From JANMDU01 sp043777675 (lineage in GTDB: Bacteria > Pseudomonadota > Gammaproteobacteria > Burkholderiales > Burkholderiaceae_C), in contig JAYWHR010000051.1 of assembly GCA_043777675.1 (NCBI GenBank), positions 1-64,000 on the forward strand: a stretch of DNA of 64,000 nucleotides, written 5' to 3'. The notes beneath the pieces were generated by a model. That model had not been told where the DNA came from. It ran no database searches and saw nothing but the letters and a program-made list of their open reading frames with translations. Within the stretch, counting starts at the first letter, position 1. The number at the start of each line of letters is the position of its first letter. The position numbers and the translations under genes are program-made. Positions 54,788-62,872 of the stretch are shown here, piece after piece.

Positions 54788-55438
54788 GTGCTTATGCCGA
54801 ATGTTTTTTACGAGCGCACCGATCAGGGCCAAGCAGCTGCTTACGATGCTTCGTCAATCTTGCCGCGCAAGCTCAAGTCGTTGTTGAAAGTCATCGACGG
54901 AAAGACGAGCCAAGCGGTCTTCGCGAACAGTTTGAAAGCATTTGGAGATGTGCAAGGCCTGCTAGCTTCGTTACAAAGCGCGGGCTTGATCGAATTGCGT
55001 GAGCAAGCGGCGCAACAGCCATCGCAAGCTCTTGCATCAAACACTCTGTTGCAGCCTTCTGCCAACGGCTTAGCAGCAAGTATCGCCATCAAATTTGGCT
55101 TCCATGCCAACCGCGATCCTGCCAATTCGGACGGCTTCGCGCTCACGCAAGGATTGCATACCCAGCCGCAAAGGGCGCTGGAAATCTGGCAGATAAGCCC
55201 TGAACGCGCTGCGCAGCGCGAAAACGATCTGCAAGCGGTGCTGGAAGACATGTCCAGTTTCGTATTAACTTACGTTCCTGATCAAGCAGTGACTGTACTT
55301 ACCGAGCTTGAGCAAACCACAACGATGGAACAACTTGCTGTTTTGATGGGCGGATATCAATTGATGGTAAGTGCAGCGGGCGAACAGGCAGTCATTCATC
55401 TTAATGACATTCGCTCAGTCCTCAGTAGGTGGTTATGA
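54788..55438 (+). CDS. unknown protein RA1, two-domain paralogue upstream of rhodopsin
   Basis: 216 residues from a GTG at 54788 (ATG 54794 possible, and better aligned with its paralogue). Soluble. The N-terminal ~65 residues (SILPRKLKSLLKVIDGKTSQ to LLASLQSAGLIEL) have a helix-helix-wing pattern and align with the N termini of the next two proteins. The C-terminal ~75 residues (ENDLQAVLEDMSSFVLTYVP, LEQTTTMEQLAVLMGGYQLM) align with the C terminus of the third. A Gln/Ala/Ser-rich linker joins them. No family is recognised. It begins the rhodopsin cluster and overlaps the next gene by 4 bp. Confidence 0.75.
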   Translation: MLMPNVFYERTDQGQAAAYDASSILPRKLKSLLKVIDGKTSQAVFANSLKAFGDVQGLLASLQSAGLIELREQAAQQPSQALASNTLLQPSANGLAASIAIKFGFHANRDPANSDGFALTQGLHTQPQRALEIWQISPERAAQRENDLQAVLEDMSSFVLTYVPDQAVTVLTELEQTTTMEQLAVLMGGYQLMVSAAGEQAVIHLNDIRSVLSRWL

Positions 55439-55668
55439 ACGAAGACGATTTAGCCTATTCGAAGCTCATTTTTGCTACATCTATAGCTGGATTTGCTGAG
55501 CTGAGAAACACAAAAAGCCTGCTGAGCTTGCAAGAGCGGACGGTACTTACGCTGATCGACGGTGTTTGTCCGGTATCTAGTTACTTGCCCTATTTAAGTG
55601 CATTTCAGCCAGTGATTGAAAAAATGAAGAAACTGGAGAAGCTTGGATATCTTCGACGTACCGTATAA
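55435..55668 (+). CDS. unknown protein RA2, single-domain paralogue
   Basis: 77 residues from ATG 55435, coupled by ATGA to the gene before. It corresponds to one N-terminal domain only: ELRNTKSLLSLQERTVLTLI and DGVCPVSSYLPYL, ending IEKMKKLEKLGYLRRTV. It shares the L-x2-L-x2-IDG turn and the terminal helix-then-hydrophobic-strand with proteins RA1 and RA3. The fold looks like a small winged helix, but no DNA-binding signature is evident. Function unknown. Confidence 0.7.
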   Translation: MNEDDLAYSKLIFATSIAGFAELRNTKSLLSLQERTVLTLIDGVCPVSSYLPYLSAFQPVIEKMKKLEKLGYLRRTV

Positions 55669-55812
55669 GTCGCTATCCCCTCCGTTGATCGACAACGTAT
55701 CAAAAATCGTACATATTTGTAAAAGTTTGGGAACAATTGGTGTAGTTGATGGAGCAGCACGAGTCTTTACGTCTCTGAAATTAGTAAATTTATAAAACTG
55801 TAGGAGGACCCC

Positions 55813-56385
55813 ATGGGAATCATTTATCGTAAATCCCTCAAAGGCATTGATGAATTGGCTTTCAAAACCAACGGCTTGCCGATGCGTTTGATGAGCTACT
55901 TGATGGCCGTCGATGGTGAGAGCAATGTGGAGCAATTGCTGGCTCGTAATCCACAATTGCCTTCCATCGAAGCCGTGCTCGGTGGTTTGGTGCAGCAGGG
56001 CTTTTTGGAGGTGGCAGGAAGCGATGCCAACGTCGTGCAGATGAATAACCTGCGAGTAGGCAATGGTGCGCCAATTGGCATGCAAGCCCCAGCCCCAAGC
56101 TACAAGCCTGCACAGCAGCAAATGCAAGCACCGATGCAGCAAAATGTTCAGCAGAACATGAATTCAAGTCATTCGCCTGAGCTCGATTTGATCAAGTCCA
56201 ACATGATCAAAGACGTCAGCGGTATTCTTGGCACCGATGCAGCCACAGTAATTCAAAAAATTCAGGGCTGCCGTACCAAAGACGATTTGTTTGCAGCCAT
56301 GATGGGTATCAAAAAAATCATCACGATCTATGCGAATGCGGCTCTTGCAGAGAAGTTTGCAGTGCGCTACCAATCACTCATCTAA
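55813..56385 (+). CDS. unknown protein RA3, two-domain paralogue next to rhodopsin
   Basis: 190 residues; a very strong Shine-Dalgarno (TAGGAGG) lies six bases before the ATG. N-terminal domain: GLPMRLMSYLMAVDGESNVE to VLGGLVQQGFLEV. Linker: Pro/Gln/Met-rich, low complexity (PAQQQMQAPMQQNVQQNM). C-terminal domain: ELDLIKSNMIKDVSGILGTD, KIQGCRTKDDLFAAMMGIKK. Same architecture as RA1. No transmembrane helix or enzyme motif. The rhodopsin gene starts 39 bp downstream with the same kind of strong ribosome site, so they are probably co-expressed. Confidence 0.75.
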   Translation: MGIIYRKSLKGIDELAFKTNGLPMRLMSYLMAVDGESNVEQLLARNPQLPSIEAVLGGLVQQGFLEVAGSDANVVQMNNLRVGNGAPIGMQAPAPSYKPAQQQMQAPMQQNVQQNMNSSHSPELDLIKSNMIKDVSGILGTDAATVIQKIQGCRTKDDLFAAMMGIKKIITIYANAALAEKFAVRYQSLI

Positions 56386-56424
56386 ACACCTCCCCATTAT
56401 TTCATTTCAACTCAAGGAGAACCC

Positions 56425-57171
56425 ATGCAATTTGATCTCATCATGGCGACGCAATTTTCTTTTGCCATCGCTTTTCTCGGTATGTTTGGCGGTGGCATGT
56501 ATTTCGCCATGATCAAATCGACGCTTCCTGTTGATCATCAGTCCAATGCCGTCACATCTGCGGTGTATTGTTTTATGGCTGCCATCATGTATGCCTTCAT
56601 CAATTACAAATACGGCATCGGCACAGATGCACTCGCCAAGGGTGATTACCCCACAGTTTTGCGCTACATTGATTGGCTGGTCACCACACCACTCATCGTG
56701 AACAAATTCCCTGAAATGCTGGGTGGCGAAGACGCAGCTGCAGTTGCTATTTTGGTGATTGTGGCCGACATCATGATGATTTTGTTTGGCTGGGCGGGAG
56801 AGAGTTCGATCAACGCGGCCAAAGGTCCCACGGTGATTGGCTGGGCAATGTTTGGTGTGGGCTGTTTGGCTTGGTTGTTTATTATTTTCGTTCTCTACAC
56901 GGCAGTCACGAATGCGTCTGCCAACAAACTCGGGCCCATCAAACAAGGTCTGACGCGTTTAAAGCTCTTTATCGTGTTCGGCTGGTTGATCTACCCACTT
57001 GGTTTCTTAATCACTTTAATCTCCAACTCTCCAGACATGCGTGTGGGGCGTGAGCTGATTTACAACATTGCTGATCTGTTTAACAAAGTGGGCTTCGGCA
57101 TGGTGGCAATTTATGCGATTCGCCAGATGGTGCGTGAGAATAAGATTCGGGAAGCCATGGAGCAACTCTAA
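56425..57171 (+). CDS. microbial rhodopsin with DTK helix-C motif
   Basis: 248 residues, seven helices. Retinal lysine Lys221 and counterion Asp217 are in YNIADLFNKVGFG; helix C is RYIDWLVTTPLIVNK with Arg80, primary acceptor Asp83, Thr87 and Lys94 at the place where proteorhodopsin has the proton donor Glu108. The proteorhodopsin His75 is replaced (MYAFINYKY), and residue 91, the colour-tuning site, is Ile. Helix F keeps FGWLIYPLGF. No signal peptide. Lys at the donor site is known from Exiguobacterium rhodopsin, a proton pump. Here it may be a pump with modified kinetics or a sensor coupled to the proteins upstream. AAGGAGA precedes the ATG. Confidence 0.9.
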   Translation: MQFDLIMATQFSFAIAFLGMFGGGMYFAMIKSTLPVDHQSNAVTSAVYCFMAAIMYAFINYKYGIGTDALAKGDYPTVLRYIDWLVTTPLIVNKFPEMLGGEDAAAVAILVIVADIMMILFGWAGESSINAAKGPTVIGWAMFGVGCLAWLFIIFVLYTAVTNASANKLGPIKQGLTRLKLFIVFGWLIYPLGFLITLISNSPDMRVGRELIYNIADLFNKVGFGMVAIYAIRQMVRENKIREAMEQL

Positions 57172-57194
57172 GCCGGCAACTGGCAGACATAGAG

Positions 57195-57225
57195 CCTGCA
57201 CAGCGTCAGTTGTGCAGGTTTTTTT
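57195..57225 (+). terminator. intrinsic terminator after the first rhodopsin
   Basis: Stem CCTGCACA / TGTGCAGG with an 8-nt loop and a run of seven or more T. It separates the first rhodopsin from the proteorhodopsin. Confidence 0.8.
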
Positions 57226-57318
57226 GCGCGCGTGATTCGCGTGTGCTCAAGTTTTTTGGTGTTTACCCTGATGCGGCGCATCTACTACCGCTTGTGGATG
57301 ACACGCTATTTAAGTAGC

Positions 57319-57420
57319 TATAATAAAATTTCATGATTAGTCTGGACCCGCGGGATCACTGAAATCATGACAGGCGAAAAATCGCAAGATTTTTTATTCA
57401 CCAGTCATGCTTTTTAGGAG
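57319..57420 (+). promoter_or_regulatory. promoter and structured leader of the proteorhodopsin gene
   Basis: A consensus -10 TATAAT (57319-57324) without a clear -35 is followed by a ~95-nt leader. The leader contains an inverted repeat TTTCATGATT ... AATCATGA around a GC-rich loop (GGACCCGCGGG), then a short hairpin AAAAATC-GCAA-GATTTTT (57377-57394), and then the Shine-Dalgarno AGGAG (57416-57420). The arrangement suggests post-transcriptional or attenuation control. Confidence 0.45.
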
Positions 57421-57428
57421 ACACACGC

Positions 57429-58241
57429 ATGATGTTCAAAAATTTAAAACCCAAAATCGCCAGCGTATTGGCAGCGGGTGCAACAGCAGTCACACTCGCA
57501 GTCACATCCACCCAGGCCACGGCTGCAACGGGAGCATTGCTCAAAGCCAACGACTTCGTCGGCATTTCTTTTTGGCTGATTACCATGGCTTTGATGGCCT
57601 CTACCGTGTTCTTCTTTTTGGAGCGAGACCGGGTTTCTGCCAAATGGAAAACGTCACTCACAGTTTCTGGCCTCGTTACTCTTGTTGCGGCTGTTCACTA
57701 CATGTACATGCGCGAAGTGTGGGTCAATACCGGCACATCGCCAACGGTGTTTCGCTACATTGACTGGCTGATTACCGTGCCCTTGTTGATGATTGAGTTT
57801 TATCTCATCTTGTCAGCGATCACCAAAGTTCCAGCAGGCGTGTTTTGGCGTCTGATGGTCGGCACGTTTGTGATGTTGATTGGCGGATATCTCGGCGAAG
57901 CCGGCTACATGCCAGTTTGGCCAGCATTCATCATCGGCATGGTAGGTTGGGCTGCTATTTTGTGGGAAATCTTCTATGGCGAAGCCGGCAAGATCAATGC
58001 ACAAAGCGCTCCGCCTGCAGTGCAATCGGCATTCAGCCTCATGCGCTGGATCGTGACCATTGGCTGGGCGATCTATCCGGTTGGTTATTTCTTTGGCTAC
58101 CTCACGGGAAGCGGCCCAGAAGCCAGCGCCAATGCACTGAACCTGATCTACAACTTGGCAGACGTACTCAATAAAATTGCATTCGGCCTGATCATCTGGA
58201 GTGTCGCCGTTAGCGAGACAGAGGCAAACGCCAAGAAGTAA
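57429..58241 (+). CDS. green-type proton-pumping proteorhodopsin (DTE)
   Basis: 270 residues, with an N-terminal signal-like segment (IASVLAAGATAVTLAVTS) that is usual for proteorhodopsins. Helix C is FRYIDWLITVPLLMIEFYLI: acceptor Asp112, Thr116 and donor Glu123 (DTE). His90 (VHYMYMREVW) is the usual partner of Asp112. Retinal Lys249 and Asp245 lie in YNLADVLNKI. Leu120 at the tuning site predicts green absorption. It should pump protons out in light and raise the proton motive force. AGGAG lies eight bases upstream of the ATG. Retinal comes from the downstream crt-blh genes. Confidence 0.96.
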   Translation: MMFKNLKPKIASVLAAGATAVTLAVTSTQATAATGALLKANDFVGISFWLITMALMASTVFFFLERDRVSAKWKTSLTVSGLVTLVAAVHYMYMREVWVNTGTSPTVFRYIDWLITVPLLMIEFYLILSAITKVPAGVFWRLMVGTFVMLIGGYLGEAGYMPVWPAFIIGMVGWAAILWEIFYGEAGKINAQSAPPAVQSAFSLMRWIVTIGWAIYPVGYFFGYLTGSGPEASANALNLIYNLADVLNKIAFGLIIWSVAVSETEANAKK

Positions 58242-58259
58242 TCCTTCTCGTTAATAATA

Positions 58260-58293
58260 AGCACTCGGTGATTCGCGTCCTGAGTGCTTTTTT
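58260..58293 (+). terminator. terminator after proteorhodopsin
   Basis: Stem AAGCACTC / GAGTGCTT around a 15-nt interior followed by six T. crtI begins 70 bp further on. Confidence 0.75.
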
Positions 58294-58363
58294 GTGGCCG
58301 TTTTTTAAACAAACTTAAGGCTCTTAACGCGCTCAAGCTATGCAAAGCACAAAGGAAAGATGA

Positions 58364-59857
58364 ATGAAGGCAGTGGTTATAGGCGCAGGTTTTGGTGGGT
58401 TGGCTGCCGCACTGCGCATGGCAGCCCGGGGCTATCAAGTCACGGTGGTGGATCGCTTGCCAGGGCCTGGCGGGCGAGGGCGCGAGTTCGTCTCAGATAT
58501 TGATGGCCATCCATTTAAGTACGATGCAGGTCCCACGGTGCTCACAGCGCCTGTGTTGTTTGAAGAGTTGTTTGCGCTGTTTGGCGAGAAGCTGAGCGAT
58601 CATGTGGCGTTGCTGCCCGTCAAGCCTTGGTATCAGATGCGCTTTGCTGATGGTACGCAGATGGATTACGGCGGCAGCACAGAAGAAATTCAAGCAGAGA
58701 TCGGGAAATTTAGCGTACGAGATGCAAAAAACTACCCAGCTTTTTTAGAGCATTCGCGCAAGCTGTTTGAAAAGGGTTATGAGGAACTGGGCACGCAGCC
58801 TTTCCTCAATTGGCGCTCCATGCTGCCAGTGATGCCTGCCATGATGCGCTTGCGGGCGGATCGCTCGGTGTATCAGCTCACAGCGCATTACTTTGCAGAT
58901 GAGAGGGTGCGCCGTGCATTCAGCATTCAGCCCTTGCTGGTGGGCGGCAATCCGTTTGACACCACCAGCATTTACAGCCTCATTCACTACCTCGAGCGCA
59001 AATGGGGTATCTGGTTTCCGCGCGGCGGCATGGCAGCCTTGGTGAAGGCTTTGGTAGCTTTGGGTGAGCGCCATGGCGTGGCTTTTGAATGGGCTGCCCA
59101 GGCGCAAAGCATTGAGGCCGGTGATGGCCTCGTGCAAGCCGTAGGCCTAGAAGGCGGCAGGCGTTTGGCATGCGATGCATTGGTGTGCAACGCAGATCCG
59201 GGTTATGTGCTGTCAAAGCTTTTGCCAGAGCCTATGCGGCAAGCCAAGGCGGTGTTGAAGAAAAAATATTCGATGGGTTTGTTCGTTTGGTATTTCAGCA
59301 CGAACAAAGTATTCAGCGATGTGCCGCATCACACCATTCTCTTTGGGCACACGTACCGGGAGGTATTGGCAAAGATTTTCGATACGCTTGAGTTGCCAGA
59401 AGATCTGAGCATTTATCTGCATCGTCCTAGCGCTACGGATGCAAGCTACGCGCCCGCTGGCCACGATAGTTTTTATGCTCTCGTTCCCGTGCCTAATTTA
59501 TCTGCCACGATTGATTGGCCATCCGTTCAAGAGCGCTTCAAGCAAGCGCTGATGCAAGCTTTGCAGGATCGCATCTTGCCCGGCTTGAGCGAGGCCATCG
59601 TCCATGATTTTTTCCTCACGCCACAGTACTTTCGCGATGAATTGCTCTCCCCTCACGGCAGCGGTTTTTCAATCACACCGAATTTGATGCAATCTGCAGG
59701 CTTTCGCTTTCCCAATCGCTCGCCACAATTGAGCAATTTGTACTTTGTGGGCGCGGGCACGCACCCTGGTGCGGGTGTACCGGGGGTGGTTACCTCGGCA
59801 AAAGTGGTGGAGCGGCTGATGTTTGGCTCAGTCGCTTCTAGCAAGGTGGATGCATGA
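58364..59857 (+). CDS. crtI: phytoene desaturase
   Basis: A 497-residue flavoprotein that converts phytoene to lycopene in four desaturations. The N-terminal dinucleotide-binding motif is VIGAGFGGLAAALRMAARGY, followed by DRLPGPGGRGREF and DAGPTVLTAP; the C-terminal carotenoid-desaturase signature NLYFVGAGTHPGAGVPGVV is complete. It overlaps crtB by 4 bp and heads the crtI-crtB-crtY-blh operon. Confidence 0.96.
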   Translation: MKAVVIGAGFGGLAAALRMAARGYQVTVVDRLPGPGGRGREFVSDIDGHPFKYDAGPTVLTAPVLFEELFALFGEKLSDHVALLPVKPWYQMRFADGTQMDYGGSTEEIQAEIGKFSVRDAKNYPAFLEHSRKLFEKGYEELGTQPFLNWRSMLPVMPAMMRLRADRSVYQLTAHYFADERVRRAFSIQPLLVGGNPFDTTSIYSLIHYLERKWGIWFPRGGMAALVKALVALGERHGVAFEWAAQAQSIEAGDGLVQAVGLEGGRRLACDALVCNADPGYVLSKLLPEPMRQAKAVLKKKYSMGLFVWYFSTNKVFSDVPHHTILFGHTYREVLAKIFDTLELPEDLSIYLHRPSATDASYAPAGHDSFYALVPVPNLSATIDWPSVQERFKQALMQALQDRILPGLSEAIVHDFFLTPQYFRDELLSPHGSGFSITPNLMQSAGFRFPNRSPQLSNLYFVGAGTHPGAGVPGVVTSAKVVERLMFGSVASSKVDA

Positions 59858-60780
59858 GAGATCACCACGCTGATCCACAAGCCATCATGGACGCGCATGC
59901 CAAATCGTTTTCATGGGCAGCACGCTTTCTCTCAAGCGATGCGCGTGTGCAGGCGGCGCAGCTTTATGCTTTTGCACGGCTGATGGATGATTTGGTGGAT
60001 GAGCCCGCGCTAGGGAGTATCGATGAGCGCCTCGCGCAGTTTGATGCGAACCGCGAGCAAGTACTTGGCGTTGCTCACACCATCGGGCGAAGCCATGAGG
60101 TCGGCAAGATGCTGCAAGCGCTGGGGGTCGATGCGGATGTGCTGCGCTCTTTCATGAATGCGCTACAAGCAGATGCGCGGCCTCGCCATTTGCAAAGTCT
60201 GCCAGACGTGCTCGGCTTCGCCTACGGCGTTGCAGGCACGGTAGGGCAGATGATGCGCCCAATCCTTCGCGCGAGCCCGGAGGCTGAGCGCTATGCGGTG
60301 GCGCTGGGCATGGCGATGCAACTGACCAATATCGCGCGCGATGTATTGGAAGATGCGCAGCGCGGGCGCTGCTATTTGCCGGCTCAATGGTTATCTGCTG
60401 ATTTTCAGCTGCACAAGCTGCTGCAAGGCTGTGCCGCCACACGCCACCAAGCCTTCCGTGCCATTCGGCGTCTGCTGGGTGAAGCCGAGCCGCTTTATGC
60501 GTTGGCTGAGCAGGGCTTTGATGCGATTCCTCGTGCTAATCGCCGTGCGGTACGCATCGCCTGTGTGCTGTACCGGGGGATCGGACGCAAGATATTGGCC
60601 ACGCCTGAGCCGCTGTACTGGAGTCAGCGTGTGCATCTGCGCTCTCACGCCAAGGCGCTGGGTGTGTTGCAAGTGCTGATGGGTGTGCATGTAAAGCCCA
60701 CTGAGCCATCCTCGAATGCACTACAAGAGCATGAAAGCGCCTTACGGCTGATCCCCGGCTTTCCGCGTGTTTGGGCTTGA
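59854..60780 (+). CDS. crtB: phytoene synthase
   Basis: A 308-residue squalene/phytoene synthase-family enzyme that joins two GGPP into phytoene. Both aspartate-rich metal-binding motifs are present: ARLMDDLVDEPAL (DDxxD) and QLTNIARDVLEDAQRGRCYL (DxxxD), with YGVAGTVGQMM between. Coupled to crtI by ATGA. No GGPP synthase (crtE) lies in the window, so GGPP must come from elsewhere. Confidence 0.96.
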   Translation: MRDHHADPQAIMDAHAKSFSWAARFLSSDARVQAAQLYAFARLMDDLVDEPALGSIDERLAQFDANREQVLGVAHTIGRSHEVGKMLQALGVDADVLRSFMNALQADARPRHLQSLPDVLGFAYGVAGTVGQMMRPILRASPEAERYAVALGMAMQLTNIARDVLEDAQRGRCYLPAQWLSADFQLHKLLQGCAATRHQAFRAIRRLLGEAEPLYALAEQGFDAIPRANRRAVRIACVLYRGIGRKILATPEPLYWSQRVHLRSHAKALGVLQVLMGVHVKPTEPSSNALQEHESALRLIPGFPRVWA

Positions 60781-60782
60781 CA

Positions 60783-61937
60783 ATGAGCTCGCCCACAGCC
60801 GATTGGGATGTGGTGATTGCCGGCGCAGGGCTTGCAGGGCTTTCTTTAGCTGCTGAGCTGGCCGCGCCGCAGTTTTCACATCTGCGCGTGCTTTTGGTAG
60901 AGCCTAGAAAAGAGTATGTGCGTGATCGCACTTGGAGCTATTGGGCTACGCCGCAGATGCTACCTAAGCGCTGGGAAAATTTAGACGCAACGCAGTGGCC
61001 CCGCTGGCGTGTGAGTGTTGGCGAGCGGTGTGTAATTTCTCAAGGCACGGTGCCTTATGCCAGCGTGCGAGCGGATGCCTTTTACGACGCTGCGCTCGGC
61101 ATGATTGCAAAAGCGCCACAGATTGAATGGTGCAGGCAAGCATCGCTCACGCGAGTGCAATCCACCGCAGAGGGCGTAGCGCTGACGACAGATTCAGGCG
61201 AGCGGCTGCGCAGCAAGTTGCTCTTTGATTCCCGGCCACCCGTGCCACAAGCGCCCAGCGATTGGGTGCAGCACTTTACAGGCTGGGAAGTGAAGGCGAG
61301 CAAGCCTTGCTTTGAGCCGGCGTGCGTGGATTTGATGGCCTTTGAGCCACGTCCGAATGGTTTGCACTTTATCTACTGCTTGCCCTACAGCCGCAGCGAA
61401 GCCTTGGTGGAAAGCACTTGGATTTCTCGCGCAAGCGTGCAGGCGCAAGCCGAAGTGGAATTAAAAAATGCCTTGCAGCAGCGCTGGGGCTGCACAGATT
61501 ACGCCATCACCTTCCGAGAGCAAGGCGCTTTGCCGCTGCTACCGCAAGCGCCTATGGATCAAGCACATGTAATTCGCATTGGCAGAGCAGGCAGCATGCT
61601 GCGCGCTGCGACGGGCTATGCTTTTTGCGCGAGTTTGCAGCAGACCTCATCGCTGGCTGCATCGCTGGCCGAGCACTTTAGTTTTGGCAATGCGTTGATC
61701 GATTGGCAAGCGCCTGTTTTTAAAACTCACGCGATGGATCAATGGATGGATGGCGTGCTCTTTCGCGTGTTGGAGCGCGATTGGCATGCCGCGCCTGGCC
61801 ATTTTCTATCGCTCTTTCAGAATGTGCCCGAGCCGCAGCTCATCCGCTTTTTACAAGGCCAAGCGACTTGGCAAGATCGCCTCGCAGTGATGAGCGCGCT
61901 GCCGCCTTGGCCGTTTATGCAAGCTGCTTTAAGCTAG
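60783..61937 (+). CDS. crtY: lycopene beta-cyclase
   Basis: A 384-residue CrtY-type cyclase that closes both ends of lycopene to give beta-carotene. It has an N-terminal Rossmann motif (VVIAGAGLAGLSLAAEL), the cyclase motif VRDRTWSYW and LLFDSRPP, plus YCLPYSRSEALVESTW and GRAGSMLRAATGYAF further on. The ATG is two bases after the crtB stop. Confidence 0.94.
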   Translation: MSSPTADWDVVIAGAGLAGLSLAAELAAPQFSHLRVLLVEPRKEYVRDRTWSYWATPQMLPKRWENLDATQWPRWRVSVGERCVISQGTVPYASVRADAFYDAALGMIAKAPQIEWCRQASLTRVQSTAEGVALTTDSGERLRSKLLFDSRPPVPQAPSDWVQHFTGWEVKASKPCFEPACVDLMAFEPRPNGLHFIYCLPYSRSEALVESTWISRASVQAQAEVELKNALQQRWGCTDYAITFREQGALPLLPQAPMDQAHVIRIGRAGSMLRAATGYAFCASLQQTSSLAASLAEHFSFGNALIDWQAPVFKTHAMDQWMDGVLFRVLERDWHAAPGHFLSLFQNVPEPQLIRFLQGQATWQDRLAVMSALPPWPFMQAALS

Positions 61938-61942
61938 CGCCT

Positions 61943-62827
61943 ATGCGCATCGCATCTCCTCTTCATTTGCTCTGGCTTGTGCCGAGTGTGCTCGTTCTCT
62001 CTTGGCTGGAGCGGCAATGGCCGATGCTGGCTTTGGCATTTTTTGTGTTGCTCACCTTTACGTTGGGCTTCGCGCATGGCGCGATGGATATATTTTTGCT
62101 GCGTGATGCGCAAGATCGGCTTGATTTCAAAGTAAGCGGGGTTTATTTTCTAGCGGCTGCACTGCTCGCTGCAGTGCTCACGCCCTGGCCGGGCATCTCA
62201 TTGATGGCCTTGATCTTGCTCTCGCTCTGGCATTTTGGGGAGCAGGCGCATTTTGAGCATGTCAATCAACCCGTAGCTTGGCTGCTACGTGGCGTGCAAG
62301 GCGGCAGCAGTGTCATGCTGCCCGTGTTGCTCTCGCCGCAGGCGCTCTTGCCTTGGGTGCAATCCATTGCTGGGGCGCAGGTGTCGTGGGTGTGGCCATT
62401 GTGGGTGGGCATGGCGGGGTTGTGGTGTGCTTTGCTGGTGGCGGCTTTTACCATCGTTAAGCCGTGGACAGCTGCCGCTGGGAAAACACTGTGGTTAGAG
62501 CTGGTGGTGTTGGTCGCGCTCAATCTGCTGCTGTCTCCCTTGCTGGCCTTTGCCTTGTTTTTTGGCCTCTATCACTCTGGCGCGCATATTTGGCGCATGA
62601 GGCAGTTGCACAAACGTGAAGGCAAGCCTTGGCGCGACGGGTTGCTTGCCGCCACGGTGGCTCTAACTTGGCTTGCTTTGGCCGCGCTGTTTTGGTGGAT
62701 GTCTGACCGCTCTTTCGCCCCGCTTGACGCGGGCTTGTGGCTACGCTGGCTGGTGGTTGCGCTGGCTGCGGTCACGTTGCCGCATTTGATTTTGATCTCA
62801 CGCAGCCGGCACCGCTTGTTTGCATAG
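61943..62827 (+). CDS. blh: beta-carotene 15,15'-dioxygenase (Brp/Blh family)
   Basis: A 294-residue inner-membrane dioxygenase with seven or more helices that cuts beta-carotene into two retinal molecules. The four iron-ligand histidines appear in GFAHGAMD, LWHFGEQAHF, LYHSGAHIWRM and LPHLILI, as in Blh. The gene follows crtY by 5 bp, ending the pathway that supplies both rhodopsins with chromophore. Confidence 0.93.
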   Translation: MRIASPLHLLWLVPSVLVLSWLERQWPMLALAFFVLLTFTLGFAHGAMDIFLLRDAQDRLDFKVSGVYFLAAALLAAVLTPWPGISLMALILLSLWHFGEQAHFEHVNQPVAWLLRGVQGGSSVMLPVLLSPQALLPWVQSIAGAQVSWVWPLWVGMAGLWCALLVAAFTIVKPWTAAAGKTLWLELVVLVALNLLLSPLLAFALFFGLYHSGAHIWRMRQLHKREGKPWRDGLLAATVALTWLALAALFWWMSDRSFAPLDAGLWLRWLVVALAAVTLPHLILISRSRHRLFA

Positions 62828-62872
62828 CCCGGGGCTTTGGTACGATGCTGGCATTCAATAGCGCAGATTCAA

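Noticed and set aside
56425..57171. First rhodopsin as a sodium (NDQ) or chloride (NTQ/TSA) pump
   Set aside because: Helix C keeps Asp83 and Thr87 and has Lys94, not Asn or Gln at the motif positions, so neither class applies.
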